A stretch of DNA of 64,000 nt from BJHQ01 sp964654285. GTDB taxonomy: Bacteria > Planctomycetota > UBA11346. Shown piece by piece: positions 16,456-24,842 of the stretch; positions within the stretch are counted from its first letter, which is position 1; the number at the start of each line of letters is the position of its first letter. Location: positions 1 through 64,000 of the forward strand of contig CAZZJC010000001.1 of assembly GCA_964654285.1 (NCBI GenBank), in the 5' to 3' direction. The notes below the pieces were generated by a model. That model was not told the DNA's origin. It did not search any database and saw only the letters and a program-made list of their open reading frames with translations. A program made the position numbers and the translations under genes.

Positions 16456-17556
16456 TTAGGCGCAGCCCTTCTTGCCGCAGCCGCAACCGTGTTCTGCGGA
16501 GTCCTCGCCTTCCGGCACCAGTTCCAGGCCGTAGCGGGCGGCGGCGTCGCGCCAGTAGTCGGGCGCGGTGCCGAGGGTGGTGAGGTAGTTGCCGACCATG
16601 ATCGCGTTCACGCCGGCGCGGAAGACCTCGTGGATGCGCTCGCCGAGGACGACCTCCTTGCCGCCGGCGGCCATGATGTTCAGCGTCGGCCACATCAGGC
16701 GGAAGACGGCGAGGGTGGTCAGGGCCTCGTCGGCGGGGAGGGGGGCGAGATGGCCGAAGCCGGTGCCGGGGACGGGATTGAGGAAGTTGATCGGCACCAT
16801 GTCGGGGGCGATGAAGCGGACCTGCTCGGCGAATTCGATGCGCTGGTCCTTCGTCTCGCCCATGCCGATGATGCCGCCCGAGCACAATCCCATGCCGGCC
16901 TTGCGGATGTAGTTGATGGTCTTGAGGCGGTCGTCGAAGCTGTGGCTGGTGCAGACGTGATCGAAGTGCGAGCGCGCGGTTTCCAGGTTGTGGCCGTAGA
17001 CCTTGGCGCCGGCCTGGGCGATCCGATCCGCGCAGTGCTGGCTGGCCAGGATGCCCAGGTTCACGTCGGCGCGCACGCCGCCCTGCCCGGCCAGTTTCTC
17101 GATCGCGTTGCAGACCATGTCGAGCTGGGTGCCTTCCTTGACACCCTTCCAGGCGGCGACCAGGCCGAGCGCCTTCGCGCCGTTGGCTGCGGCCGAGCTC
17201 GCCGCATTGACGATGTCGGCGTCAGGCAGCCAGCCGGTCTTGTCGTAGCCGGTCGCGCTGCTGCCCGACGCCTGGGCGCAGTACGAGCAGTTTTCCGAGC
17301 AATTCCCGGCCTTCACGTTGAGGATCGAACAGCACGACAGGCGGTGGCCGAGGAATCGCGCCCGCACCTGCTGCGCCGCCGCGAACAGCGCCTCCTGCGC
17401 CGGTGAGCCGGGTTCCACGTCGAGCAGGGCACGGGCCTGGGCGGCGGTGAGTTCGGCGCCGGCGCAGATGGCGTCGGCGAGCGCGGTGATGGCCGAGGGA
17501 TCGGTCGGATCCAGGTCGGCGTCGGTCGGGGCTGCGGAGGGCGCGGTCGTGGGCAT
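16456..17556 (-). CDS. bioB: Biotin synthase
   Basis: 366 residues from the ATG at 17556 (another ATG at 17568 adds four). This is the radical-SAM enzyme that inserts sulfur into dethiobiotin. The CSENCSYCAQ motif near residues 85-93 binds the 4Fe-4S cluster with SAM. Further family segments are GWKGVKEG-like AAWKGVKEG, YGHNLETA, the Cys of DHVCTSHSFDDRLKTI, GLCSGGIIGMGET and PINFLNPVPGTGF; the Cys residues and late Arg for the 2Fe-2S cluster lie within these. The N-terminus is longer and alanine-rich. The C-terminus has an added Cys-rich tail (HGCGCGKKGC). No other biotin genes are nearby, so it is a lone gene with its own promoter. Confidence 0.95.
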   Translation of the reverse strand: MPTTAPSAAPTDADLDPTDPSAITALADAICAGAELTAAQARALLDVEPGSPAQEALFAAAQQVRARFLGHRLSCCSILNVKAGNCSENCSYCAQASGSSATGYDKTGWLPDADIVNAASSAAANGAKALGLVAAWKGVKEGTQLDMVCNAIEKLAGQGGVRADVNLGILASQHCADRIAQAGAKVYGHNLETARSHFDHVCTSHSFDDRLKTINYIRKAGMGLCSGGIIGMGETKDQRIEFAEQVRFIAPDMVPINFLNPVPGTGFGHLAPLPADEALTTLAVFRLMWPTLNIMAAGGKEVVLGERIHEVFRAGVNAIMVGNYLTTLGTAPDYWRDAAARYGLELVPEGEDSAEHGCGCGKKGCA

Positions 17557-17665
17557 GTCCGGAAGCATCGCACGGATCCGGTTTTGCCAATGCCGGAGCC
17601 GGTCACCTTGGACTCGGATGCAGACGGCGGATCGATCGGCCGCAGCCGCCCGCGAGCCCGCGTCG

Positions 17666-18244
17666 TCACCCGGCGGCGCGGACGAACTCCATCACCACCG
17701 CCGGCGGCACGTTGAGCCAGATCCGCCGGGTGCGGCCGCGCCGCAGGCCCTCGGTGGGGAACCGCCGCCAGGCCCGGCGCGAGTAGGTGAACTGGATGAA
17801 CCGGCCGCCGGGCGGCAGGATGTCGGTGATCGCGGCCAGGATCGAGCGCGGCAGGTCGCCGGGCAGGCTGAGGAGCGGCAGCCCGCTGATCACGGCGCCG
17901 ACCCGGCTCGGTTCGATATGCAGTCCGGCGAGGTGGTTGCGCAGGCGGGAGGCGCAGCCGGACACCACGTTGACCGCCGGATGGCGGCCGCGCAGCCGGC
18001 CGGCGAAATCGTGGTTGGCCTCGACCGCGACGATCGGATGCCCGGGCAGGCGGCGGGCGAGCTCGCGGGTGAAGACCCCGGTGCCGGGGCCGAGTTCGAC
18101 GACCACCTGCCCCGGTGCCAGCGGTCCGATCGCGTCCACCATCGCCCGCGCCAGGCGCGGACCGCTGGGCAGGAGCGCTCCGGTTCGGCGCCAGCCGCCA
18201 AGCAGCTGGGACACGAAGAACGCCGATTCCCCCAGGATGGGCAT
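17666..18244 (-). CDS. SAM-dependent methyltransferase, phospholipid N-methyltransferase-like
   Basis: 192 residues from the ATG at 18244; the frame stays open far upstream, but only through the opposite strand of homoserine dehydrogenase. Motif I (VVVELGPGTGVFTREL) and the acidic end of strand 2 (IVAVEAN) show a Rossmann methyltransferase fold. The start (ESAFFVSQLLGGWRRTGALLPSGPRLARAM) and AVISGLPLLSLP resemble the PmtA-like phospholipid N-methyltransferase and KsgA-related group (COG3963). The C-terminus FIQFTYSRRAWRRF and RRIWLNVPPAVVMEFVR also fits this group. The substrate is inferred only. It lies 97 nt after the bioB start region on the same strand order (upstream of bioB) and diverges from homoserine dehydrogenase. 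Confidence 0.7.
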   Translation of the reverse strand: MPILGESAFFVSQLLGGWRRTGALLPSGPRLARAMVDAIGPLAPGQVVVELGPGTGVFTRELARRLPGHPIVAVEANHDFAGRLRGRHPAVNVVSGCASRLRNHLAGLHIEPSRVGAVISGLPLLSLPGDLPRSILAAITDILPPGGRFIQFTYSRRAWRRFPTEGLRRGRTRRIWLNVPPAVVMEFVRAAG

Positions 18245-18386
18245 GCCCCAGGTCTTCCACCCGCCCGGCGACCGAGTCAAGGCCGGGCGTGGCACCGTCC
18301 GCGTCGGTGCGTGCGTGTTTTGCGCCCGGAACCGCCGTGCGCCCGGCTTGCGCCCCAGGCCGCTGCGCCGACCATCGCACCGCCCC

Positions 18387-18393
18387 AAGGAGG
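18387..18393 (+). promoter_or_regulatory. Strong Shine-Dalgarno for homoserine dehydrogenase
   Basis: AAGGAGG stands 7 nt before the ATG at 18401. It fixes that start within a frame that stays open for more than 1 kb upstream. Confidence 0.85.
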
Positions 18394-18400
18394 CCCTGGC

Positions 18401-19684
18401 ATGCGCATCTGCCCAATCGGACTCGTCGGCTGGGGCACGGTCGGGGACGGCGTGGTGTCGATCCTGCGCCAGGACGCGGCGGTGCTGCGCGAGCGGGTCG
18501 GCCTCGACCTGCGCCTGAAACGCATCGTCACCCGCACGCCGGGGCGGGCGCGCTCCGGCGATGCGCTGGGCGCGGTGGTCAGCGACCGCATCGAGGACCT
18601 CACCGGGGACAGCGAGATCTCCACCGTCATCCATCTCGCCAACGGCCCGGCCGCGAAGCCGCTCATGGTGGCGCTGCTGACCGCCGGCAAGCGGGTGGTC
18701 ACCGGCAACAAGGCGCTGATCGCCGAGCACGGCGACGAGCTGTTCGCGTTGGCGCACCAACACGGTGGATCGCTCGCCTTCGAGGCCGCGGTCGCCGGAG
18801 GCATCCCGGTCATCGCCGCCCTGCGCGACGGACTGGTCGCGAACCGGATCAACGCCATCCACGCGATCCTCAACGGCACCTGCAATTTCATCCTGACCAT
18901 GATGGAGACCAAAGGCTGGGACTACGCCGTCGCCCTGGCCGAGGCGCAGCGCCTGGGCTATGCCGAGCACGATCCGACGCTGGATGTCGATGGTACCGAC
19001 ACCGCGCACAAGCTCGCCATCCTGACCCGCATCGCCTTCGCCTGCCGGGTGCCGCTCAGCTCCATCCGCACCGAGGGCATCCAGCATCTCGGCGCCGACG
19101 ACATCGCCTCGGCGCGCACCATGGGCTGCCGCATCAAGCTCATCGCCACGGCGGCGCAGACCCCGGCCGGGCTCGATCTCCACGTCGCGCCGACCCTGGT
19201 GCCGCTCGACCATCCCCTGGCGGCGGTGATGCGCAATTTCAACGGCATCTACATCAACGGATCGAACTCCGGGCCGCAATTGTTCACCGGCCAGGGCGCC
19301 GGCGCGGCGCCGACCGCCAGCGCCATCCTCGCCGACGTGGTCGACACCCTGATCGGTCGGGCCGCAGCGACGGCGGCGCAGTTCGCCTTCGTCCATCCGG
19401 CGGAGCCGCCGGCGCTGGCCGGCGAAGCCGACGAGGTCACCGGCAGCTGGGCCCGCTTCCACGTCCACGACCGCCCGGGTGTGCTCGCCGGCATCACCGA
19501 ACGCTTGTCGCGCCATGGCATCAGCGTGGCCTCGATCCACCAGGGCCTGCCGACCTCGGCCGGCGCTGCCACGGTCGAGATCACCACCCATCCCGGGCGC
19601 GGCGGAGCCTTCCTGCTCGCGGTGGGCGAAATCGACCGCGCCGGACTCACCCTGAAGCCGACGACCTGCCTGCGGCGTTTGTAA
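18401..19684 (+). CDS. hom: Homoserine dehydrogenase
   Basis: 427 residues. It reduces aspartate semialdehyde to homoserine in the threonine and methionine branch. The N-terminal nucleotide-binding motif is GLVGWGTVGDGV (residues 7-18). The catalytic domain contains VVTGNKAL, FEAAVAGGIPVI, ILNGTCNFIL and a segment GYAEHDPTLDVDGTDTAHKL that includes the conserved catalytic Asp and Lys, then NGSNSGPQLFTGQGAG. A C-terminal ACT domain (WARFHVHDRPGVLAGITERL) suggests feedback control, as in other monofunctional enzymes with this domain, usually by threonine. The start is fixed by AAGGAGG. It is a single gene, divergent from the methyltransferase and followed by a gene-free region rich in hairpins. 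Confidence 0.95.
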   Translation: MRICPIGLVGWGTVGDGVVSILRQDAAVLRERVGLDLRLKRIVTRTPGRARSGDALGAVVSDRIEDLTGDSEISTVIHLANGPAAKPLMVALLTAGKRVVTGNKALIAEHGDELFALAHQHGGSLAFEAAVAGGIPVIAALRDGLVANRINAIHAILNGTCNFILTMMETKGWDYAVALAEAQRLGYAEHDPTLDVDGTDTAHKLAILTRIAFACRVPLSSIRTEGIQHLGADDIASARTMGCRIKLIATAAQTPAGLDLHVAPTLVPLDHPLAAVMRNFNGIYINGSNSGPQLFTGQGAGAAPTASAILADVVDTLIGRAAATAAQFAFVHPAEPPALAGEADEVTGSWARFHVHDRPGVLAGITERLSRHGISVASIHQGLPTSAGAATVEITTHPGRGGAFLLAVGEIDRAGLTLKPTTCLRRL

Positions 19685-19686
19685 GC

Positions 19687-19868
19687 GGGGCTTGCGCCCC
19701 AGCCTGACTGCGCCGCTTTGCGGCTTGCGTGCTCCGCCCGTCCCCGCTGCGCGGGGATCTGCTGCGGCGACGGTGGCTGCGCCACCTGTCCCGCTGCGCG
19801 GGACCAAGCCCGTCCCCGCTCACTCGCTTCGCTCCTTCGGGGGATTGCTCCTCGCGGGCTCTGCCCGC
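19687..19868. repeat. Cluster of six short hairpins in a 368-nt gene-free region
   Basis: The gap 19685-20052 has no gene I can support. It holds six perfect small inverted repeats: 19687-19700 (GGGGC arms), 19712-19724 (GCCGC), 19741-19757 (TCCCCGC), 19772-19786 (GGTGGC), 19788-19804 (GTCCCGC) and 19854-19868 (GCGGGC). Three of them share the centre GC-TGC-GC with different outer stems. The first could terminate hom, but none is followed by a T-run. The rest of the gap, to 20052, shows nothing recognisable; a GGTTCGA at 19922 is not part of a tRNA. Confidence 0.7.
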
Positions 19869-20052
19869 TACGCCCGCCAGGGACTCTCGCCCCTAGACCC
19901 GCACGGTCCTTCCGTGTGCACAGGTTCGACCGCGTGCTTCAAACTTCCCTCGCTTACGAACCCAAGCGTCAGTCACGCCGCCGAACCAGCCAGGGTGGTC
20001 GGCTTGCGGGTCGTGACGATGCGATCCATGCTTTGCATCAGGAAATACGCCC

Positions 20053-21048
20053 ATGCTCCTGCGACTCCGGCACCAGCGCCCCGACGGTGAACTCGACACC
20101 TACCACCTGAAATCCGGGCGTAGATACCACATCGGCCGGGGATCGACCTGCGAGGTTCGCATCCTCGACCTCAAGCTCAGCCGCCAGCACGCGGCGATCG
20201 AATACAAGCAGGGCGAATGGCGGGTGCTCGACCTCGGCAGCACCAATGGCCTCAAGGTCGACGGCGACCACATGGCGGGTTCGGCGATCCTCAAGACCGG
20301 CACCACCATCGAGGCCGGCCACACCGCGCTCACGGTGGAACGCATCCTCGGCGACGATGAAGCAGACGAGATCGACCTGCCGCCACCGGCCCCGGCGGCC
20401 GAGATTCCCGCTGCCCGGCCCGCGCCGCAGCCGACGGCCCGCCCGGTCACCTCGCTGGAGGAGATCCCGGTCGCTGCGCGTTCGGCGTCGATTCCGGATG
20501 CTGCCGCGCCGGTGCCGTCTCCGATCCCCGCATCGCCGCCGGTTCTGGCCAAGCCCACGAGTCCGGTCGCGCCGCCGCACGCGGATTTCCGCACTCCCGC
20601 CCCGTTGCCGCAGGAACCGTTCCCGGGCGAAGGCCCAGCCATGCCGGTCCCGCGTCCCAGCGATGCCGGCGAGCATCACGCCAGCGACTGGAAGCGGAAC
20701 CAGGACGAGACCCTGGCCCCGCTCCAACGCAAGGAGGTGCAGCCCAGCGTGGCCCCCGCGCCTGCGCCCGTGCAGCCGCCCGTCGCCACGCCTGCACCCA
20801 TGCTGGACATGGAGGCGACCATTCCCCAGATGCTGACGGCGCCATCGGCCGCGCCTGCGCCCGTGCCTGCCGCGCCTGCGCCCGTGCCCACCGCGCCGGC
20901 CGCCGCCGCCGAGGAGCGCACGTTCTACATCACCGTGCTCGGGCGCCGGGTCGGTCCGCTCAGCCGGGCCGTCGCCAGGGATCTCAAGACGCGCGAGCTG
21001 AAGGGCGCACTCAGCCTGGCCGATCTGGCCGACTACCCATCGGCCTGA
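20053..21048 (+). CDS. FHA-domain protein with long Pro/Ala-rich linker
   Basis: 331 residues. Residues 1-95 are an FHA phosphothreonine-binding domain: YHIGRGSTCEVRI, then LSRQHAAIEY and LGSTNGLKVDG supply the conserved Gly-Arg, Ser-Arg-x-His and Asn-Gly positions. A linker of about 175 residues, rich in proline and alanine, follows, with repeats of the APAPVP type. The last 45 residues (FYITVLGRRVGPLSRAVARDL) form a small separate module resembling GYF_2-type domains; this is a loose match. There is no signal peptide, so it is cytoplasmic, and it probably reads Ser/Thr phosphorylation. A Ser/Thr kinase lies 39 kb away at 59894. AGGA is 10 nt upstream of the start. It is followed 111 nt later by a large secreted protein on the same strand. 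Confidence 0.85.
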   Translation: MLLRLRHQRPDGELDTYHLKSGRRYHIGRGSTCEVRILDLKLSRQHAAIEYKQGEWRVLDLGSTNGLKVDGDHMAGSAILKTGTTIEAGHTALTVERILGDDEADEIDLPPPAPAAEIPAARPAPQPTARPVTSLEEIPVAARSASIPDAAAPVPSPIPASPPVLAKPTSPVAPPHADFRTPAPLPQEPFPGEGPAMPVPRPSDAGEHHASDWKRNQDETLAPLQRKEVQPSVAPAPAPVQPPVATPAPMLDMEATIPQMLTAPSAAPAPVPAAPAPVPTAPAAAAEERTFYITVLGRRVGPLSRAVARDLKTRELKGALSLADLADYPSA

Positions 21049-21159
21049 ACGCCCGCCAGCGTCCACCGCCTCGACGACCCCGGTACCGATCGCCAGGACA
21101 TCCTTGACGGAGTGGCTCCCGGTTCACCGTGGGTGTTCGTATCCGAGCGAAAGGTCCCC

Positions 21160-24100
21160 ATGTCCCAGCGTCCGACTTTGCACCGATCCGGATCGTCGTG
21201 GAGCCGGCTCCTGCTGTCCGCCCTCGTCGCGTCCGGGCTGGCCTGGGCTGGCGAGGTGGTGGTGCCGAGCACGCCGGTCGGACCGACCGCGCCCAACCCT
21301 GACGCCCAGGCCGCCGAGAGCGAGCGGCTCGCCAAGCAGTTGCCCCAGCGGTCGTGGCTGGCGGTGCGCGCCGATGGAAAGCTGTACTGGCAGGTCGATG
21401 GCGAACTGAAGTCCACCGCCTATCCGATCAAGGAAATCGACAACGGCGGCAATCCGCGCCTCGACACCGGCATCGGCGCGCTCACCGTCGACCGCCGCCT
21501 GGTCGCGGGCGACAGCAGTGTGCAGGCGCTGGCCCTGCTGCCGCGCCTGATCGAACACGCGGTCGCAGCCGGATTGAAGGCCGACGAGCTGATGCTGCTC
21601 GAAGGGCTCCTCACCGGGCCGCACTTGAGTTCCCCGACCCACCGCGTGCTGCCCGAAGGCTGCCTGGTGAAGTCGGCGGCCCCGGCGCGTCCGGCCGGCG
21701 AGCGCGAGGCGCTGGTCGCGGCGGCGAAGAAGGTCGCCGGAGCGCTCGCCGGCAGCGACCTCGATTCCCTCGGCCGGCGCACGCTCGAGGAAGTCCTCGA
21801 CCGCCTCGGCCAGAACGATGTCGCCGGAGCCGAGGCCGACGAGTTCACCCCGTCCTTCGCGCGCCGGGTCATGCGCCATGGCTGGCTGCGCCAGGTCCTG
21901 CCCAGGAGCGACGCCGACGAGCAGCTGGAACAGGCGGTCATCACCGCCGAGCGGATGCTGCCGGTGACGCAGTTCCTCGGCAAGGATGGCCAGGGCCGCG
22001 AGCTGCGCCTGGCCGAGGTCAGGAACGTCTTCGGCCTCGGCGGCTGGATCCTGCAGACGCCGGAACGGGTCTGCTACCTGCGTCCCGTGCCCCGGCCGGT
22101 CTTCTATGAGGCCCTGCCCGAGACCGGCCTGAACCTGGTGCTGGAGCTCGCCCCCGGATCCGACCCGGTGGCGGTCCGTCCGGAACCGGTGGCGGCCCGC
22201 CTGGTCAGCGGCAACCAGGTCGTCGCCTCCTGGCGCAACGGGAAGCCGTTGGAGGCCACGCTCGATGCCTGGCGCCGGGTCGTGCCGGTGCGCGGCCGCG
22301 GCATCGCGAACGATGCGGTGGCCGACATCATGCCACCGCATCTGGCGCTGGCGGCGCTCAACGGCGACATGCTGGCGCTGGTCATGGGCAAGGACGTGCT
22401 GCGGCCGCCCAGGGATGCCTCCGACCGCGAATCCGCACGCTTCCTGGCCGACGCCGCGCGCATGCTGCCCGACGCGCCCAGCCTGGATCTCATCGGCGAA
22501 TACCTCTTCCAGTACGTCTATGACAGCCCCGACAGCCGCTACCCGCAGCTCATCGGCAACAAGACCGTCAAGGGCGACATCCACCAGACCGCGGCCCAGA
22601 CCATCGCCACCAGCGCCGGCGGCCAGTTCCGTGGCGACTGCGACGACCTGGCGGAACTGTACCAGACCATCGCCGAGCGGCAGGGCCGCACCGCGCATGT
22701 GATCAGCCTGCCCGGCCACGCGGCGGTCGCCTGGGCCGACCGCAAGGAGGACGGCCGCTGGCACGTCTACCTCCTGCAGACCGGCCCGAGCCTGGAGTTC
22801 GTCGCCCCGACGCTGCCGGAGGCCCTCGAGAAGACCTACAAGCGCTTCGAGGTCACCGAGACCTTCGACCCCAATTCGCTCGGCCTGCTGCTGCGTTTCA
22901 GCGGCGAGAACACCCGCTCGGCCTGGCGGCTGTCGTGGCGCATCTTCAGCGACGCCGACTACGCCCGCACCATGATCGATGTGCAGCGCGACTGGCACTT
23001 CCAGACCTATGCCCGCGGCATCAGCAAGATGGAGGCGATGATCGCCAAGGGCGACAAGGACAACGCCAACGCGCGCGAACTCGCCGGCCTCGCGACCCAC
23101 ACCGGCCAGTACGACAAATCCGTGCGCTGGACCGTCGAAGCGCTCGCCAACACGCCGCAGCCGCTGAGCAAGTTCTACCTCCGCCTGGAACTGCTGGCGC
23201 ACCTCTTCGACGCCAGCGCCCAGGATCCCGCCAAGCGGACCGAGGCCGAAGCCCTCGCCAGGGAACTGCTCGACCAGCAGATCCCGCAGCTGCGCAAGCA
23301 GCTCGGGCCATCCCTGGTCCAGGTCGGTCTCCAGCTCACCGGCACCCTGGCCCACCACAAGTCGCAGGCCCTGGCGGTGCGCGCCCTCGACCAGTGCCTG
23401 CAGAGCGCGACCTATTCCCTGATCCCCGGTCGCGATCCCCAGACCCTGCCCAGCCTGGCCGAGGACCTCAGCCGGTTCGCGACCCAGGTGAAGGACGCCG
23501 AGGGCCAGCGCGCCTGGCGCGAAGATCCCCGCCTGGGCCGGCTGCGCCGGATCCTGACCATGTACGCCGCCACCGCGACCGAGGTGCTCGCCGGCGCTCC
23601 GCGCGGGGCGATCACCGCCGATCCGGTGCTGCAGGACGCCGCCCGCCTGGTGCAGTTGTGGCTCAACGATCTGGCGTTCAGCGATGGCGAGGAACCCGGC
23701 GAGATCATGTTCCGCTACGCCCTGGCCGCCCGCTATTACGCCGCCGTGCTGGGTGAAAAGGATTTCGCCGCGCTGCTCAATGCTGCGCACCCGCCGCCGG
23801 CACCCGCCGCCGGCACGGCGGGCGCCGGTCCCGCTCCCGACCACGGCAAGCGCATCGGCGGCCTGGCGCAGCTTCCCCTCGACCTGCCCTGGATCCGCAT
23901 CTCGCTGCCCTACTGGTTCAGCCGTCTGGCGGAGCAGTTCGCCAAGGATCGCGCCACCGTCGATATCGACGAGGTCAAGCGCCTCGGCCTGGCCTGCGCC
24001 GAGGCCTGGGGTGCGACCCGGGCGCGTGGCCTGGAGCACCCGCGCCTGCAGCACGAGGCGCACCTCGCCGCCGTGATCACCAGCCTGTTCGGCCGCGATG

Positions 24101-24444
24101 CCGATGGGTTGCGCAAATGCCTGCAATTCGTCAAGGCGAAGGGTGACAAGCGCCTGCGCGACGACACCGCGATGTGGCTCGGGGACAGCGCCCGCGCCCT
24201 GCCGCTCGACTGGTACGGCCAGGTCATCGATATCTGGTGCGAGGTCCTGCACGACCGCCAGAATCCCGACGCGGGCTTCGACAAGGCCAAATGGTTCTGG
24301 ATCGCCTGGCGCGCCTGGCTGTCCGGCGGCCATGACCACGCCCTGCTCGTCGCCGACCGCGCCGCCAAGCAGTTCCCCGGCGACCCGGCCTTCGCCGAGG
24401 AGGCCAAGTTCATGAAGGCGCTGCCGCGACCCAAGAAGCCTTGA
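21160..24444 (+). CDS. Large secreted protein with transglutaminase-like segment and helical repeats
   Basis: 1094 residues from the ATG at 21160, which has AAAGG 5 nt upstream and is followed at once by a signal peptide (LLLSALVASGLAWAGE); an in-frame ATG at 21112 is less likely. The middle contains GGQFRGDCDDLAELYQTIA (Cys near residue 494) and VISLPGHAAVAW (His near 519). This is the Cys-His layout of transglutaminase-like proteins, though the third catalytic acid is not clear. The C-terminal half (ARELAGLATHTGQYDKSVRWTVEAL and onward) looks like TPR-type helical repeats. Location: periplasm or cell surface. Function unknown; the cysteine-protease or transglutaminase fold is inference. It may be co-transcribed with the FHA gene. 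Confidence 0.65.
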   Translation: MSQRPTLHRSGSSWSRLLLSALVASGLAWAGEVVVPSTPVGPTAPNPDAQAAESERLAKQLPQRSWLAVRADGKLYWQVDGELKSTAYPIKEIDNGGNPRLDTGIGALTVDRRLVAGDSSVQALALLPRLIEHAVAAGLKADELMLLEGLLTGPHLSSPTHRVLPEGCLVKSAAPARPAGEREALVAAAKKVAGALAGSDLDSLGRRTLEEVLDRLGQNDVAGAEADEFTPSFARRVMRHGWLRQVLPRSDADEQLEQAVITAERMLPVTQFLGKDGQGRELRLAEVRNVFGLGGWILQTPERVCYLRPVPRPVFYEALPETGLNLVLELAPGSDPVAVRPEPVAARLVSGNQVVASWRNGKPLEATLDAWRRVVPVRGRGIANDAVADIMPPHLALAALNGDMLALVMGKDVLRPPRDASDRESARFLADAARMLPDAPSLDLIGEYLFQYVYDSPDSRYPQLIGNKTVKGDIHQTAAQTIATSAGGQFRGDCDDLAELYQTIAERQGRTAHVISLPGHAAVAWADRKEDGRWHVYLLQTGPSLEFVAPTLPEALEKTYKRFEVTETFDPNSLGLLLRFSGENTRSAWRLSWRIFSDADYARTMIDVQRDWHFQTYARGISKMEAMIAKGDKDNANARELAGLATHTGQYDKSVRWTVEALANTPQPLSKFYLRLELLAHLFDASAQDPAKRTEAEALARELLDQQIPQLRKQLGPSLVQVGLQLTGTLAHHKSQALAVRALDQCLQSATYSLIPGRDPQTLPSLAEDLSRFATQVKDAEGQRAWREDPRLGRLRRILTMYAATATEVLAGAPRGAITADPVLQDAARLVQLWLNDLAFSDGEEPGEIMFRYALAARYYAAVLGEKDFAALLNAAHPPPAPAAGTAGAGPAPDHGKRIGGLAQLPLDLPWIRISLPYWFSRLAEQFAKDRATVDIDEVKRLGLACAEAWGATRARGLEHPRLQHEAHLAAVITSLFGRDADGLRKCLQFVKAKGDKRLRDDTAMWLGDSARALPLDWYGQVIDIWCEVLHDRQNPDAGFDKAKWFWIAWRAWLSGGHDHALLVADRAAKQFPGDPAFAEEAKFMKALPRPKKP

Positions 24445-24842
24445 AACCCAGGGGTTTGCTACGTTGGCTGGATGGCGAATGGCGAAGACGGTGTTCTGAC
24501 AGGATGCGGAAGCATGGAGAGGCGACAATCGACCAGCCAGCCGATGTGAAGGAGATTAATCCTTGGCAGGTCGTGGTTCGGTGGGGAAAGACGGGTTTCA
24601 TTATCGGCAGCTGGCATTGATAGCGCTTGCTCCATGATCACGAGGTTCCTTGCAATCCTGATCCATTTATCCCATTGGCTCGAAGAGACGGTGAGTTCAT
24701 GGATTTGGGGTGGATGCGTTGCCTGTCGAAGTGATGGATTCGGTGCATAAGGCCATGGCATACACAGAATGCTTCATTGTTTTCAGACAGGGGTGCCGGG
24801 TTGCAGGGGGATTGAGGTTGTTCACGCGAACCGATGTGGTTC
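24445..24842. other. Gene-free region
   Basis: About 400 nt between the large secreted protein and the end of a propeller gene on the other strand. Short open frames occur on both strands, but none has a ribosome-binding site or recognisable product. The base composition is visibly more A/T-rich than the genes to its left and marks the border of the second accessory block. I see no repeat, RNA or mobile element in it. Confidence 0.6.

Noticed and set aside
17666..19807. Long minus-strand frame that would fuse 520 residues to the methyltransferase
   Set aside because: The upstream part is antisense to homoserine dehydrogenase; the methyltransferase fold starts only at the ATG at 18244.
19915..19945. 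Possible tRNA T-arm (GGTTCGA)
   Set aside because: No acceptor, D or anticodon arms can be paired around it.
21124..24528. Open frame of 1134 codons on the minus strand
   Set aside because: Antisense of the large secreted protein, which has a ribosome site and signal peptide; the minus product has none.
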